DNA of 64,000 nucleotides from Candidatus Thiodubiliella sp. (GTDB taxonomy: Bacteria > Pseudomonadota > Gammaproteobacteria > PS1 > Pseudothioglobaceae), in contig JAQRGB010000001.1 of NCBI GenBank assembly GCA_029237605.1, forward strand, positions 638,033 to 702,032, read 5' to 3'. This document shows, one piece after another, positions 1 through 9,088 of this stretch. How positions within the stretch are numbered: the first letter of the stretch is position 1; every line of letters starts with the position of its first letter. The notes under the pieces are model-generated. The model had not been told where the DNA came from, did not search any database, and saw nothing but the letters and a program-made list of their open reading frames with translations. A program made the translations under genes and the position numbers.

Positions 1-924
1 ACCTGGATTGTTCCTCAACCAATCAACACATTGCCTAATAATACGATTAGATTGATGCATCTCTTCCATACGCACCAAATAACGATCATAACTATCTCCA
101 GTAACACCTACTGGAATATCAAAATCCATCTTGTCATAAACGGCATACGGCTGATTTTTTCTCAAATCCCACGCCACACCAGAGCCACGCAACATAGGTC
201 CAGTAAAACCAAGTTGTTTCGCACGATTAGCTGAAACGATACCAATATTTACCAAACGTTGCTTCCAAATACGATTATCCGTCAACAAGCCATTATATTG
301 TTTGATGCTTACAGGAAATTCTTTTACAAAATGGTCAATAAAATCCAATAACGAGCCTTGGCGATCTTTATTCATTTCCTCTAACTCTTTAGGCTTGCGA
401 AAATTATTCTTAAGATATTGTGGCATCTTATCAGGTAAATCACGATACACGCCACCTGGACGATAATAAGTAGCGTGCATACGCGAACCAGACACTGCCT
501 CATAGCAATCAATTAATTTTTCACGCTCACGAAATGCATACAAGAAAATACTCATTGCACCCACATCAAGTGCATGTGTACCTAGCCACATCAAGTGATT
601 AAGAATTCTAGTAATTTCATCAAACATTACACGAATATATTGAGCACGTTGTGGTACCTCTAACTTAAGCATGGTCTCAATTGCCATAACATAAGCATGT
701 TCGTTGCACATCATAGAAACATAGTCCAACCTATCCATATAACCAATAGACTGATTATAAGGCTTAGATTCTGCTAATTTTTCAGTACCACGATGGAGTA
801 ATCCAATATGCGGGTCAGCACGCTCAATTATCTCACCATTAATTTCTAAAATAAGACGTAAAACACCATGCGCCGCTGGATGTTGTGGGCCAAAGTTAAG
901 TGTATAGTTACGAATTTCAGCCAT
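1..924 (-). CDS. nuoD: NADH-quinone oxidoreductase subunit D (partial, C-terminus cut by window edge)
   Basis: This is the 49-kDa-type subunit of complex I, in the peripheral arm at the quinone site. The frame is open from an ATG at 924 to the window edge, giving 308 residues of a family that is normally about 415. The N-terminus carries the family signature [11 protein letters not shown], followed by [23 protein letters not shown] and a [13 protein letters not shown] segment. It is the fourth gene of a nuoA-B-C-D run, 11 bases after nuoC. C and D are separate genes here, unlike the fused nuoCD of E. coli. The rest of the nuo operon should lie to the left of the window. Confidence 0.96.
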   Translation of the reverse strand, partial: MAEIRNYTLNFGPQHPAAHGVLRLILEINGEIIERADPHIGLLHRGTEKLAESKPYNQSIGYMDRLDYVSMMCNEHAYVMAIETMLKLEVPQRAQYIRVMFDEITRILNHLMWLGTHALDVGAMSIFLYAFREREKLIDCYEAVSGSRMHATYYRPGGVYRDLPDKMPQYLKNNFRKPKELEEMNKDRQGSLLDFIDHFVKEFPVSIKQYNGLLTDNRIWKQRLVNIGIVSANRAKQLGFTGPMLRGSGVAWDLRKNQPYAVYDKMDFDIPVGVTGDSYDRYLVRMEEMHQSNRIIRQCVDWLRNNPG

Positions 925-935
925 AATAAACTTAA

Positions 936-1550
936 TTATTTCCTAATTACTCTTGGCACATTAACATTTGGCTCAATACTTACTGGTTCGTAAACCACAC
1001 GACCCAATTCTTCATCATAACGCATTTCAACTTCACCAATTAAGGGAAAATCCTTACGCAATGGATGACCAACAAAACCATAGTCGGTCAAGATACGACG
1101 CAAGTCACAATGGTTTTTAAACAAAATACCAAATAAATCAAATGCTTCTCTTTCATACCAATTTGCCACCGCCCAAATATTTGTCACTGACTCAATCATC
1201 GGCTGTGCTTCATTAACGTAAGACTTAACGCGAAGTCGTTTATTAGTACTAACAGATAATAAATGATAAACTACTGCAAAACGCTGCTCGTGAGTATCTT
1301 TTTCATCATATTTTCCACATGCCCTACCAAAGCCAGAAGAACTCACATCAGTGTTCCATTCAGATTGACCGTAAGTCAAATAATCAACACCAGATAAATC
1401 AATTAAAATGTCAAAGAAGAAAGTATCTCTGAGTTTTAAACAAGACTTTATAATATCGCCAGCACCAACCGTTAAAGTCAGTTCATCAAATATATCAATA
1501 ATATTACTTTTACCAAATTCTTCAACAAGTTGTTCTTTTAATTCTTGCAT
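936..1550 (-). CDS. nuoC: NADH-quinone oxidoreductase subunit C
   Basis: This is the 30-kDa-type peripheral-arm subunit of complex I, which bridges NuoB and NuoD. At 204 residues it has the normal length for an unfused NuoC. The family signature near the C-terminus is visible: [11 protein letters not shown], then [20 protein letters not shown], then VVYEPV. The start is an ATG at 1550, 3 bases after the nuoB stop, so translation is probably coupled. Nothing looks broken. Confidence 0.96.
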   Translation of the reverse strand: MQELKEQLVEEFGKSNIIDIFDELTLTVGAGDIIKSCLKLRDTFFFDILIDLSGVDYLTYGQSEWNTDVSSSGFGRACGKYDEKDTHEQRFAVVYHLLSVSTNKRLRVKSYVNEAQPMIESVTNIWAVANWYEREAFDLFGILFKNHCDLRRILTDYGFVGHPLRKDFPLIGEVEMRYDEELGRVVYEPVSIEPNVNVPRVIRK

Positions 1551-1553
1551 AAT

Positions 1554-2033
1554 TTAGGTTCTAGCAATAGTATTGGTGTTACGAATCTTATCTTGTAATT
1601 GCAAAATACCATAGAGCAATGCTTCTGCAGTTGGTGGGCAACCTGGTACATATACATCCACTGGTACGATACGGTCACAACCACGAACCACAGCATAAGA
1701 GTAATGATAATAACCACCACCGTTTGCACAAGAGCCCATTGAAATTACCCAACGTGGCTCAGGCATTTGGTCATAAACTTTTCTAAGTGCTGGCGCCATC
1801 TTATTTGTCAGTGTACCAGCTACAATCATTAAATCAGATTGACGTGGAGTTGGCCTAAAAACAATACCGAAACGGTCAAGATCATAACGAGAAGAGCCTG
1901 CTTCCATCATTTCCACTGCACAACAAGCTAGGCCAAAAGTCATTGGCCACAATGATCCTGTTCTCGCCCAGTTGATTATCTCATCAAGCGATGTGGTTAT
2001 AAACCCTTCTTTCATTAATCCTTCAATTGCCAT
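1554..2033 (-). CDS. nuoB: NADH-quinone oxidoreductase subunit B
   Basis: This subunit carries iron-sulfur cluster N2, the last cluster before quinone in complex I. Its 159 residues include the adjacent pair C37-C38 ([11 protein letters not shown]), C102 (SMGSCANGG) and C132 ([11 protein letters not shown]), the usual N2 ligands. The start is an ATG at 2033, 3 bases after the nuoA stop. The gene is intact and typical. Confidence 0.97.
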   Translation of the reverse strand: MAIEGLMKEGFITTSLDEIINWARTGSLWPMTFGLACCAVEMMEAGSSRYDLDRFGIVFRPTPRQSDLMIVAGTLTNKMAPALRKVYDQMPEPRWVISMGSCANGGGYYHYSYAVVRGCDRIVPVDVYVPGCPPTAEALLYGILQLQDKIRNTNTIART

Positions 2034-2036
2034 ATT

Positions 2037-2393
2037 TTATTCCCATTCTAGTGCGCCTTTTTTCCATTCGAAAATAAAGCCTACGACTAATAAAAATAAA
2101 AATATACTCATTCCAATAAAGCCAAACCAACCAAGTTGAGATTGAACTACTGCCCACGGAAACATAAAAGCAACTTCCAAATCAAATAAAATAAATAAAA
2201 TTGCCACAAGATAATAGCGTACATTAAAATACATACGCGAATCATCAAAAGGAGGAAAGCCACACTCAAACTGAGAATTCTTCTCTTCGTATGGTTTGCT
2301 TGGTCCTAATAAATAGCCTATTAACATTGGACCAATGCCAAATACAATCCCTAAAAAAATAAAAACCATAATTGGTAAATAATTTTCTAACAC
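2037..2393 (-). CDS. nuoA: NADH-quinone oxidoreductase subunit A
   Basis: This is a small membrane subunit of complex I with three predicted transmembrane helices (about residues 6-28, 62-84 and 88-110). The conserved loop YECGFPPF-type segment is present as [21 protein letters not shown], with the functional Cys in the first loop. I place the start at a GTG (2393) because an AGAGAGG ribosome binding site lies about 5 bases upstream and no in-frame ATG fits the family length (118 residues). It is the first gene of the operon, with a -10 box at 2431-2436. Confidence 0.95.
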   Translation of the reverse strand: MLENYLPIMVFIFLGIVFGIGPMLIGYLLGPSKPYEEKNSQFECGFPPFDDSRMYFNVRYYLVAILFILFDLEVAFMFPWAVVQSQLGWFGFIGMSIFLFLLVVGFIFEWKKGALEWE

Positions 2394-2430
2394 ATCGCCT
2401 CTCTATTATTAAATTTTAAAAATAAAAAAC

Positions 2431-2459
2431 ATTATATCCAATTTATTAGTCTTTAGTAA
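2431..2459 (-). promoter_or_regulatory. candidate sigma-70 promoter of the nuo operon
   Basis: On the minus strand a perfect TATAAT (2436-2431) lies 38 bases before the nuoA GTG, with a weak TTACTA at -35 (2459-2454) and a 17-base spacer. No other promoter-like site is as close. This is a sequence match only; the -35 box is poor. Confidence 0.4.
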
Positions 2460-2461
2460 TA

Positions 2462-2629
2462 GATATATGCCCAAAATCAATTACTAATTCACTATTATCG
2501 GCCTAACCTACTATTTTTATAACTGATATATTAATTAATTATAGAAAGCAAAAATTGATGAATAAGTGAATGATCGTCAACAATTAAAATATGTTTACTA
2601 ACAATAACTATTTCAACTGCAAAAGCAAC
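2462..2629 (-). pseudogene. remnant of a response-regulator receiver domain
   Basis: Reading the minus strand from about 2629, one frame gives SKHILIVDDHSLIHQF followed by LLSIIN and a stop. A second frame then gives ISVIKIVG, a TAG stop, and ADNSELVID. Read together these match the first half of a LuxR-type response-regulator receiver domain: the ILIVDDH acidic pocket, then the KIVGEADN strand with the Glu codon changed to TAG. There is no start codon, at least one frameshift and several stops, and no helix-turn-helix output domain follows. The rest of the 498-base nuoA-tldD spacer shows nothing I can read, apart from the nuo promoter. Confidence 0.55.
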
Positions 2630-2891
2630 TCAGATCATTGCTTGATTAGCACTTATATATTTTTATTCTGATTTTCCAATCGTTCGATTTGAGGAAATAT
2701 ATCTGACAATTGGGTAATACCTATTAATGTTCAACTGGGTATTTGAGAGTGTAGCTTAAATTTGATTATTTTAATGTATTGAGTGTCGATCCTAATATCT
2801 ATGTCTTTTTATAGTTCTAATAAAAATAGTTTAAAAAACTTCAAGTACGCTATTAATTAAACCTTTAATTCCATTAATTTATATTATTCTA

Positions 2892-4310
2892 TCATACTTG
2901 TGTGCCTCCTACAGTAAGCTCATCAATTTTAAGACTTGGCTGCCCAACGCCTACTGGTAGGCTCTGCCCATCTTTTCCACAAACGCCAACACCGCTATCA
3001 AATTTTAAATCATTGGCGACCATAGAAATTTTCTTCAGTGCTTCGTCACCAGAGCCGATTAATGTTATACCTTTGACTGGAACAGTTATTTTACCATTCT
3101 TAATAAGATAGGCTTCATTTGCTGAGAAAACAAACTTACCAGAGGTGATATCGACTTGCCCTCCATCAAAATTTACCGCATAAATACCATCATCAACTGA
3201 GGCAATCATCTCGTCTAATGTATCTTTACCATTTAACATATAAGTATTAGTCATTCTTGGCATCGGAATATGCGCATAAGATTCGCGTCGTCCATTGCCA
3301 GTTGATTCAGTGCCCATCAGTTTTGCGTTCATCTTATCAAACATATAGCCCTTTAAAATACCGCGTTCAATTAAAGTAGTATTTTGCGTCTGAATACCTT
3401 CGTCATCAATAGTTAAAGAACCACGATGATTAGCCAAAGTACCATTATCAACAATAGTGCACTTCTCACTAGCCACTTGTTTGCCAATTTTATTAGTAAA
3501 AACAGAGGTGCCTTTTCGGTTAAAATCTCCTTCTAATCCATGCCCAATAGCTTCATGTAGTAATACACCTGGCCATCCATGTCCTAATATTACTGGCATA
3601 TTACCAGCAGGAGCATCATGCGCTTCAAGTGCGACTAGCGCTTGACGAACTGCCTCTTGAGTATAAACTTCGATAAAATTATGATCAATAAAATAACGAT
3701 AATCATAGCGGCCACCACCACCACTTGAAGCTGACTCAACCCTACCATTATGTTCAACAATCACGCTAACATTAATGCGCACCATTGGCCGATAATCTTT
3801 TTGATAAACGCCATCAGTTGAGGCAATTAATACCTCAGTATAAGCACCAGACAACGAAGCATTCACTTGTTTAACTTTCGGCTCATTCCTAGCAATACTG
3901 TCAATTTCTTTTAATAAATCAACTTTTTGTTCTGAATTTAGACTGTCTAATGGGCTTAAACGATTATGCTTAGCAACATAAGGAATAGATTGAAAAGTTT
4001 GAATTTTTTGTGTCGTATGGCGCTTGTAAATACCTTTAGCAAAATTAACAGCCTTTTGAATAGCATCAATGTTTAAGTCGTCTGAATAAGCAAAGCCAGT
4101 TTGCTCTGCCTTGACTGCGCGAGCACCAACACCATGACTAATACTATAGGTACCAGACTTAACGATACCTTCTTCTAAGAACCAAGATTCAGCAACTGAA
4201 TGTTGGAAATATAGATCTGCATAATCAGCATCTTTGACAAATAAATCCGAAAGTAAACTTCCAATTTTGTCTTGGTTTAGATAGTTCTCATTAAATAGTT
4301 GTTCAATCAT
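2892..4310 (-). CDS. tldD: metalloprotease TldD
   Basis: This is the zinc metalloprotease partner of TldE/PmbA, known for maturing microcin B17 and degrading CcdA. The 472 residues match the family length. The active-site helix HEAIGHGLEGD (HExxxH) lies near the middle, preceded by GHGWPGVLL, and the C-terminus has GKDGQSLPVGVGQPSL. The ATG at 4310 overlaps the stop of the upstream YhdP-like gene by 4 bases (ATGA), so the two are co-translated, as in many gammaproteobacteria. TldE is not in this window. Confidence 0.96.
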   Translation of the reverse strand: MIEQLFNENYLNQDKIGSLLSDLFVKDADYADLYFQHSVAESWFLEEGIVKSGTYSISHGVGARAVKAEQTGFAYSDDLNIDAIQKAVNFAKGIYKRHTTQKIQTFQSIPYVAKHNRLSPLDSLNSEQKVDLLKEIDSIARNEPKVKQVNASLSGAYTEVLIASTDGVYQKDYRPMVRINVSVIVEHNGRVESASSGGGGRYDYRYFIDHNFIEVYTQEAVRQALVALEAHDAPAGNMPVILGHGWPGVLLHEAIGHGLEGDFNRKGTSVFTNKIGKQVASEKCTIVDNGTLANHRGSLTIDDEGIQTQNTTLIERGILKGYMFDKMNAKLMGTESTGNGRRESYAHIPMPRMTNTYMLNGKDTLDEMIASVDDGIYAVNFDGGQVDITSGKFVFSANEAYLIKNGKITVPVKGITLIGSGDEALKKISMVANDLKFDSGVGVCGKDGQSLPVGVGQPSLKIDELTVGGTQV

Positions 4311-6448
4311 TGTTCTTTAATAATAGGCCCGTCCCACGGTCCGGTTATTTTATATTCAAACATAATAATTTTATTAAGAGTTTTATTAATTAAATTACCA
4401 TCAAATAATGTTTTGTCTAACGCCCACATACCCAATCCGATCAACCCACCACCTGCAAGATATGTTGCTATAGGCACAGCATCATTGATAGTAGGCGTTA
4501 CTTTTGCCGTCAAATCATACTGTTTATCACTAATATTACTTTGTCCAGTAAGAACAATATCACTTGATGAGGCCTTTAAGTTAAAATTCTCAATCTTAAT
4601 AATTTTATTTTGCAAATGTAACTGTGCTTCTATATTTTCGTAGACAAGCCCTTTACTTGTAACATCAGAAAAATTTAAATTTAGGCGTTTAGCAATTGAT
4701 TTAATATTCAATAATGACAAAATTCGTCCAATATTATTTTCTTTATCGGTAAAAACACCTTCTTTAATGTTAATATCAAAATAACCAGTAATATCCTGAT
4801 AGTTTATGTTCCATGGGGCACAATCGCAAATAAGGTTTATGCCAAAATTAAATTCCTCACCTGATATTTTTTCTTTAATTTTTAGTTGTTGTAAAAATTC
4901 AATTAAATTTTTACCTTTTATTTTAGCATTAAATTGTATTTTTTTACCATCCCAATATCCTTGAACGTCTATCTCTTTCTTATTAACGCCAACCCCTTTT
5001 AACTGTAAATTATTAATAAAAAATGTGCCGTTATTAGAAAATAATTCTACACTAAAGTTTGGCAAAACATATTTATTAATACGAACGTTTGTAGTATTCA
5101 GACGTATGCTAGGTAAATCTTTTGGTGTAATTTTCCAATCACTTTTAATCGTATCCAAGGCTATTACTTGCATATTTAATAACTCAACGTCCATAATACC
5201 ATCTTCATTCATGGAAACCACTACACTGCCATTAACCAATTCAGATTCAACCTTCGTATACCAAGATTGATCAAGTCTCTTAGTTATGTAAGCCTTAAAA
5301 TTACTGCTATTATTAATCAATTCAACCAAAAAAGTGCGTTCATGGTCATTATCATTAGATATATTGTTAGAGTTGATACGAGCGCCAAACTGCATACCGC
5401 GAATATCACCAACACCGGTGGTAGTAATTTCATTATTATGAAATGTCAGCTTTGAATTATAATTTTCAACTAAGGCTACACCATCTAGAGTAGTCAGGCG
5501 AATATCTTTAAGCATTAAATCAATATCCAATATTGGCTTTCTTTCATCTAGTGACATTATTAAGTGCATATCGCCATCTACTTTGCCGGATAAATTAAAT
5601 TGATTTAACATTTTATGCACTGATTTATTGAGCGGTACTAGTTTGATAAATTCAATCAGGTGTTTGCCATGAGTATCAATTTTGCCAGTGACTTTGACGT
5701 CTAAATCTTGTTGGTCTATATCGTTAATTTGAAATTTAATACTTGTTATCATCGACAAATCTTTATTACTAATTGAGACTGGTAAGCTTAACATCACATT
5801 CTTAGGTTGTACGCTAGGAATAGCAATAGTAATATTTACCTTATTTTCGTTCAATTCTGATACATTAGAATTTAAGCTAAACCCAATAATTTTAAGCATA
5901 AGTTGCTTGTCATTAGAGGTAATTAATATAGGTGCGATTTCAATATTTTGCTTATTTTTGATAATAGTTTTATTAATATTTAATATGTTAAAAAAATTAA
6001 ATATTTCTGAATTAGGCAGAGCTGATAAATACTGAATTTGTTCAATGCTAAACTTGTTTTGACTTTTAGAGGTATTTACATTTAAATCAAGTGTCAAAGT
6101 GTCAATATAAATTCTACCTAAACTAGCAATATCATTTAATATTGAGTATAAGTGTAATTCTAATCTCAAGTTATCAGCTACTACAACTAAATTTTTCTGC
6201 ACAGTAGTAGCTTCTAGCCTATCTATTTGCAAAGATATATCGCCATTCTTGATGCTAATATAAGGCTTGGATATCTTAATATCTAAATTACTAAGTGCCG
6301 ATAATTGTGCTTCAAGTGGTTCTTTAATCAGCACAGGAAACATAATAAGAGCCATTACGACAAAAACAATGAATACCGCCAAACCACCACCAACCCAAGC
6401 GCTTAGCTTAAATATTCTTATGCTGTGTAATAGTAGTTTTTCACTCAT
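4307..6448 (-). CDS. yhdP: YhdP-like AsmA-family membrane protein, shortened
   Basis: A single N-terminal transmembrane helix (roughly residues 20-45) is followed by a long beta-rich periplasmic region. The end matches YhdP/AsmA-like proteins: GRILSLLNIKSI, NFSDVTSKGLVYENIEAQL, then YDLTAKVTPTIND and AGGGLIGLGMWAL. YhdP of E. coli is implicated in phospholipid transport to the outer membrane and is also next to tldD. That homologue is about 1270 residues; this protein is 713, so much of the middle is missing. An upstream TTG at 6481 is open in frame, but I prefer the ATG at 6448 because it does not overlap the preceding gene. The function of the short form is an inference. Confidence 0.82.
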   Translation of the reverse strand: MSEKLLLHSIRIFKLSAWVGGGLAVFIVFVVMALIMFPVLIKEPLEAQLSALSNLDIKISKPYISIKNGDISLQIDRLEATTVQKNLVVVADNLRLELHLYSILNDIASLGRIYIDTLTLDLNVNTSKSQNKFSIEQIQYLSALPNSEIFNFFNILNINKTIIKNKQNIEIAPILITSNDKQLMLKIIGFSLNSNVSELNENKVNITIAIPSVQPKNVMLSLPVSISNKDLSMITSIKFQINDIDQQDLDVKVTGKIDTHGKHLIEFIKLVPLNKSVHKMLNQFNLSGKVDGDMHLIMSLDERKPILDIDLMLKDIRLTTLDGVALVENYNSKLTFHNNEITTTGVGDIRGMQFGARINSNNISNDNDHERTFLVELINNSSNFKAYITKRLDQSWYTKVESELVNGSVVVSMNEDGIMDVELLNMQVIALDTIKSDWKITPKDLPSIRLNTTNVRINKYVLPNFSVELFSNNGTFFINNLQLKGVGVNKKEIDVQGYWDGKKIQFNAKIKGKNLIEFLQQLKIKEKISGEEFNFGINLICDCAPWNINYQDITGYFDINIKEGVFTDKENNIGRILSLLNIKSIAKRLNLNFSDVTSKGLVYENIEAQLHLQNKIIKIENFNLKASSSDIVLTGQSNISDKQYDLTAKVTPTINDAVPIATYLAGGGLIGLGMWALDKTLFDGNLINKTLNKIIMFEYKITGPWDGPIIKEQ

Positions 6449-6467
6449 TTTGTTGGCATTATAACGC

Positions 6468-6953
6468 TTAGATATTTTCAAAAATACCTAGCAACTTGTT
6501 TTTTTGCACCTTATCAAAATCAAATACTTTGCCATTCATGGCAATATAAACACCAGGTAACTGAGTTTGTGCGCTACTAAGTGCAAAACCTAAATTAAAC
6601 AAAGCATCTGATTGATCCACTAAATAAGGCACCATTGCACCAAATAAGACAATAGTCTTGTCTTTGATGTTATCACCTAATAATTTAGCAGTCTCCACTA
6701 TAGTGTCCGTTCCATGCGTTATTAATATGGAGTTTTCTTCAGATTGCTGACACTTAGATAAAATAAAATCCCTATTGTCATGCGTTATTTCTAATGAATC
6801 CTTTAAAAATAATACTTCCGATAAGGTATCTGCCATTGAACAAGAGCGATTTAGCATATCAATAATATGCGTTTCTACAAAAGTTAATTCACCTGTTGAA
6901 ACATTATATTCTTTATCTATCGTGCCTCCAGTAATTAAAACCTTAATTTTCAT
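6468..6953 (-). CDS. short asparaginase-domain protein
   Basis: This 161-residue protein has the N-terminal threonine signature of L-asparaginases (VLITGGTIDKEYN) and the second active-site motif ILITHGTDTIVETA, with a conserved VLFGAM strand. Full L-asparaginases are about 330 residues with a second C-terminal domain, which is absent. The coding frame ends cleanly, so this looks like a single-domain family member, not a broken gene. Whether it hydrolyses asparagine is unknown. It is 19 bases upstream of the YhdP-like gene and probably co-transcribed with it. Confidence 0.75.
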   Translation of the reverse strand: MKIKVLITGGTIDKEYNVSTGELTFVETHIIDMLNRSCSMADTLSEVLFLKDSLEITHDNRDFILSKCQQSEENSILITHGTDTIVETAKLLGDNIKDKTIVLFGAMVPYLVDQSDALFNLGFALSSAQTQLPGVYIAMNGKVFDFDKVQKNKLLGIFENI

Positions 6954-7186
6954 GGTACGAATGATACCCTGCCAAAATATTTAGAATTCAATAAGTTATG
7001 CTATAATTTTCCTGGATTTAAATAATCTTCTCGATGAAATTCAACCAATCTAGCTAGTCATTCGTGATTATATATTTATTATGTTACTAACAATTGAATA
7101 TATTTAGTAGGCTATTTTACAGTTTATATAATAATACATTTAAATTTATAAAACTACCTGTCTAAACTTAAAATCAATATACATAC
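6954..7186. other. 233-base AT-rich spacer
   Basis: The spacer between ligA and the asparaginase-domain gene is very AT-rich. I see no convincing reading frame, RNA gene or strong hairpin in it. It may hold the promoter for the asparaginase-yhdP-tldD group. Confidence 0.4.
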
Positions 7187-9079
7187 TTAAATTTTTAATA
7201 AATAACTCTTTTCGCTGAGTATTTCTATATTGAATTTTTCTGCATCTTTGATTTTATTTTGTCCTGCATTTTCTCCAACTACCAAATAATTAGTTTTAGC
7301 ACTTACACTATTTATCACTTGTATGCCAATAGATTTGGCATTTTTTTTCATCTCATCTCTTGAGCTGTTCATTTTACCAGTAAAGACAACTTTTTTACCG
7401 ACCAATGCATGGGTGTATTTTGTTATTTCCTTTTGTAAAGGTGTAATTTCAAAGTTAAAGTCATACTTAATCAATAAATCAAACTCATTTTTAATATTTT
7501 TAAGACCTTTTACAACAGCTTGTGCTGTTAATTCGGCAAAACCTTCAATATTTTCTATTGTTTTTAAGTTCAATATAAAAACATCACTTAATAAGCAAGA
7601 TCTAAGTAATTTCTCACAATTTCCCATACCTAACCTCGCAATACCAAAGGCTGCTAAGAAACGCCAATCTTCAATTTGCTCAGTGGTTGATTTAGAGCGC
7701 TCAGCAATTAAATTTTTACTAGTCTTATCACCAAAGCCCATTTTGGTTAAATCATTATAAGTTAGTGCATAAATTTCTGAAGTTTTGCGAATACCTTCGT
7801 TATAAAAATTTTTAATAGTAGCAATGCCAAAACCATTACTATTGCTCAATATTTTAAAGAAATATTCCATTCTTCCAATTACTTGTGCTGGGCATTCTTT
7901 GTGATTCACGCATATTAAGAAATCTGACTCCCATTGTAATATTTCATCACAGCTTGGGCACATAATTGGAATATTAATTTCTGAAGGTTTTAAAATTTTG
8001 TTAATTTTAGGAATCACTAAACCAGAGCGTGTCAACTCAATAATACTACCTGCGCCTAATCCTTGTTCTCTTACTAAGCCATAATGATGTCCTGTGACAC
8101 GATTAATGGTTGCGCCACTTAAGAAGGTAGGCTCTAATTCTGCAACTGGTGTAATCTTGCCTGTACGCCCCACTTGGGGCGTGACAGATAAAACCTTAAC
8201 TTGTGCTTTGTCTTTATTTTCTTTAAAGGCAATTTGCCAACGATGAAATTTCCTATTTGCGCCCATATATGTTTTTAAGTTATCATTTGTTACCTCAAAC
8301 ACCACGCCGTCCACATCGAAATCTACTCCACTAAGTGCATCAAAAACAACAATATCGAACTGATATATCAACTCGTCAATACTACCTAACCAATATGGTA
8401 ATTGATTAAATGGTACAAATAATGCTGCCTTATTTTTTATAGCTTGTTGTGCTTTTTCATCTAAAGATTTTTCTTTAATGAGACTGGCTTGAAAATTGCG
8501 TGGATATTCAAAATCTGTGGATAAATATTTCTCAAAATAACTTTTCTTAACTACAATCTCCCCTGCTCCTTGTCCACGTTTTGCGCTATTGTAAACTTTT
8601 AATCCTCTATCAAATACACGGCTAATATTACTGCCTTTCTTTCCATCGCCCCGCGTATAAAGACATATACCGTCATCGTAGCCAGCAAAACCATCTAACT
8701 TAGGTGTGGCTTTAATTTGAATAGCATGAGTATCAAAATCAATTTCAATGGCAGATTTTTTAATACGCTCCAACCACTTACTAACTTCTTTTTGAGAATA
8801 AGCTTTATCTGTGGAAAGCATTACCTCTGGTAACAAAACCTTATCAGTTGAAAAAGCCACACCTTCTGGTTCCACCGCTTGCAATAATGAATGTTTTGGT
8901 ATTCTCTCCCTGAGTGCTGGCAGATAAATAAAATCATAATCTTGATCACTAACTATAGGATTACCAGCACGATAAGCAGTATTAAGCATATCGCAGAAAT
9001 CAGCTAATTGTTGGTCAGTTAACTCGTCTACTAATATTTCTTGTAGGGCAATTTTATCGTTAATGCCTTGTGATAACAC
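7187..9079 (-). CDS. ligA: NAD-dependent DNA ligase, divergent
   Basis: This enzyme seals nicks using NAD+. The adenylation lysine is K127 in KATPKLDGF, with TRGDGKKGSNI as the following nucleotidyl-transferase motif. DFDVDGVVFEV and QIAFKEN are later motifs. The OB fold contains TPVAELEP. A four-Cys zinc finger (CPSC, then CVNHKEC) lies around residues 390-415, then helix-hairpin-helix segments (GFGIATIK, FGIARLG) and a C-terminal BRCT domain (GKKVVFTGKM to the end). It is 630 residues; typical LigA is about 670. The motifs are clearly more divergent than in ordinary LigA. The start is a GTG at 9079 with AGAGTAGG just upstream, since no ATG is available. Confidence 0.85.
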   Translation of the reverse strand: MLSQGINDKIALQEILVDELTDQQLADFCDMLNTAYRAGNPIVSDQDYDFIYLPALRERIPKHSLLQAVEPEGVAFSTDKVLLPEVMLSTDKAYSQKEVSKWLERIKKSAIEIDFDTHAIQIKATPKLDGFAGYDDGICLYTRGDGKKGSNISRVFDRGLKVYNSAKRGQGAGEIVVKKSYFEKYLSTDFEYPRNFQASLIKEKSLDEKAQQAIKNKAALFVPFNQLPYWLGSIDELIYQFDIVVFDALSGVDFDVDGVVFEVTNDNLKTYMGANRKFHRWQIAFKENKDKAQVKVLSVTPQVGRTGKITPVAELEPTFLSGATINRVTGHHYGLVREQGLGAGSIIELTRSGLVIPKINKILKPSEINIPIMCPSCDEILQWESDFLICVNHKECPAQVIGRMEYFFKILSNSNGFGIATIKNFYNEGIRKTSEIYALTYNDLTKMGFGDKTSKNLIAERSKSTTEQIEDWRFLAAFGIARLGMGNCEKLLRSCLLSDVFILNLKTIENIEGFAELTAQAVVKGLKNIKNEFDLLIKYDFNFEITPLQKEITKYTHALVGKKVVFTGKMNSSRDEMKKNAKSIGIQVINSVSAKTNYLVVGENAGQNKIKDAEKFNIEILSEKSYLLKI

Positions 9080-9088
9080 TGCCTACTC

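Noticed and set aside
2640-2720. Coding-like minus-strand stretch GITQLSDIFPQIERLENQ
   Set aside because: Fewer than 30 codons between stops, no start, and no family match that I can name.
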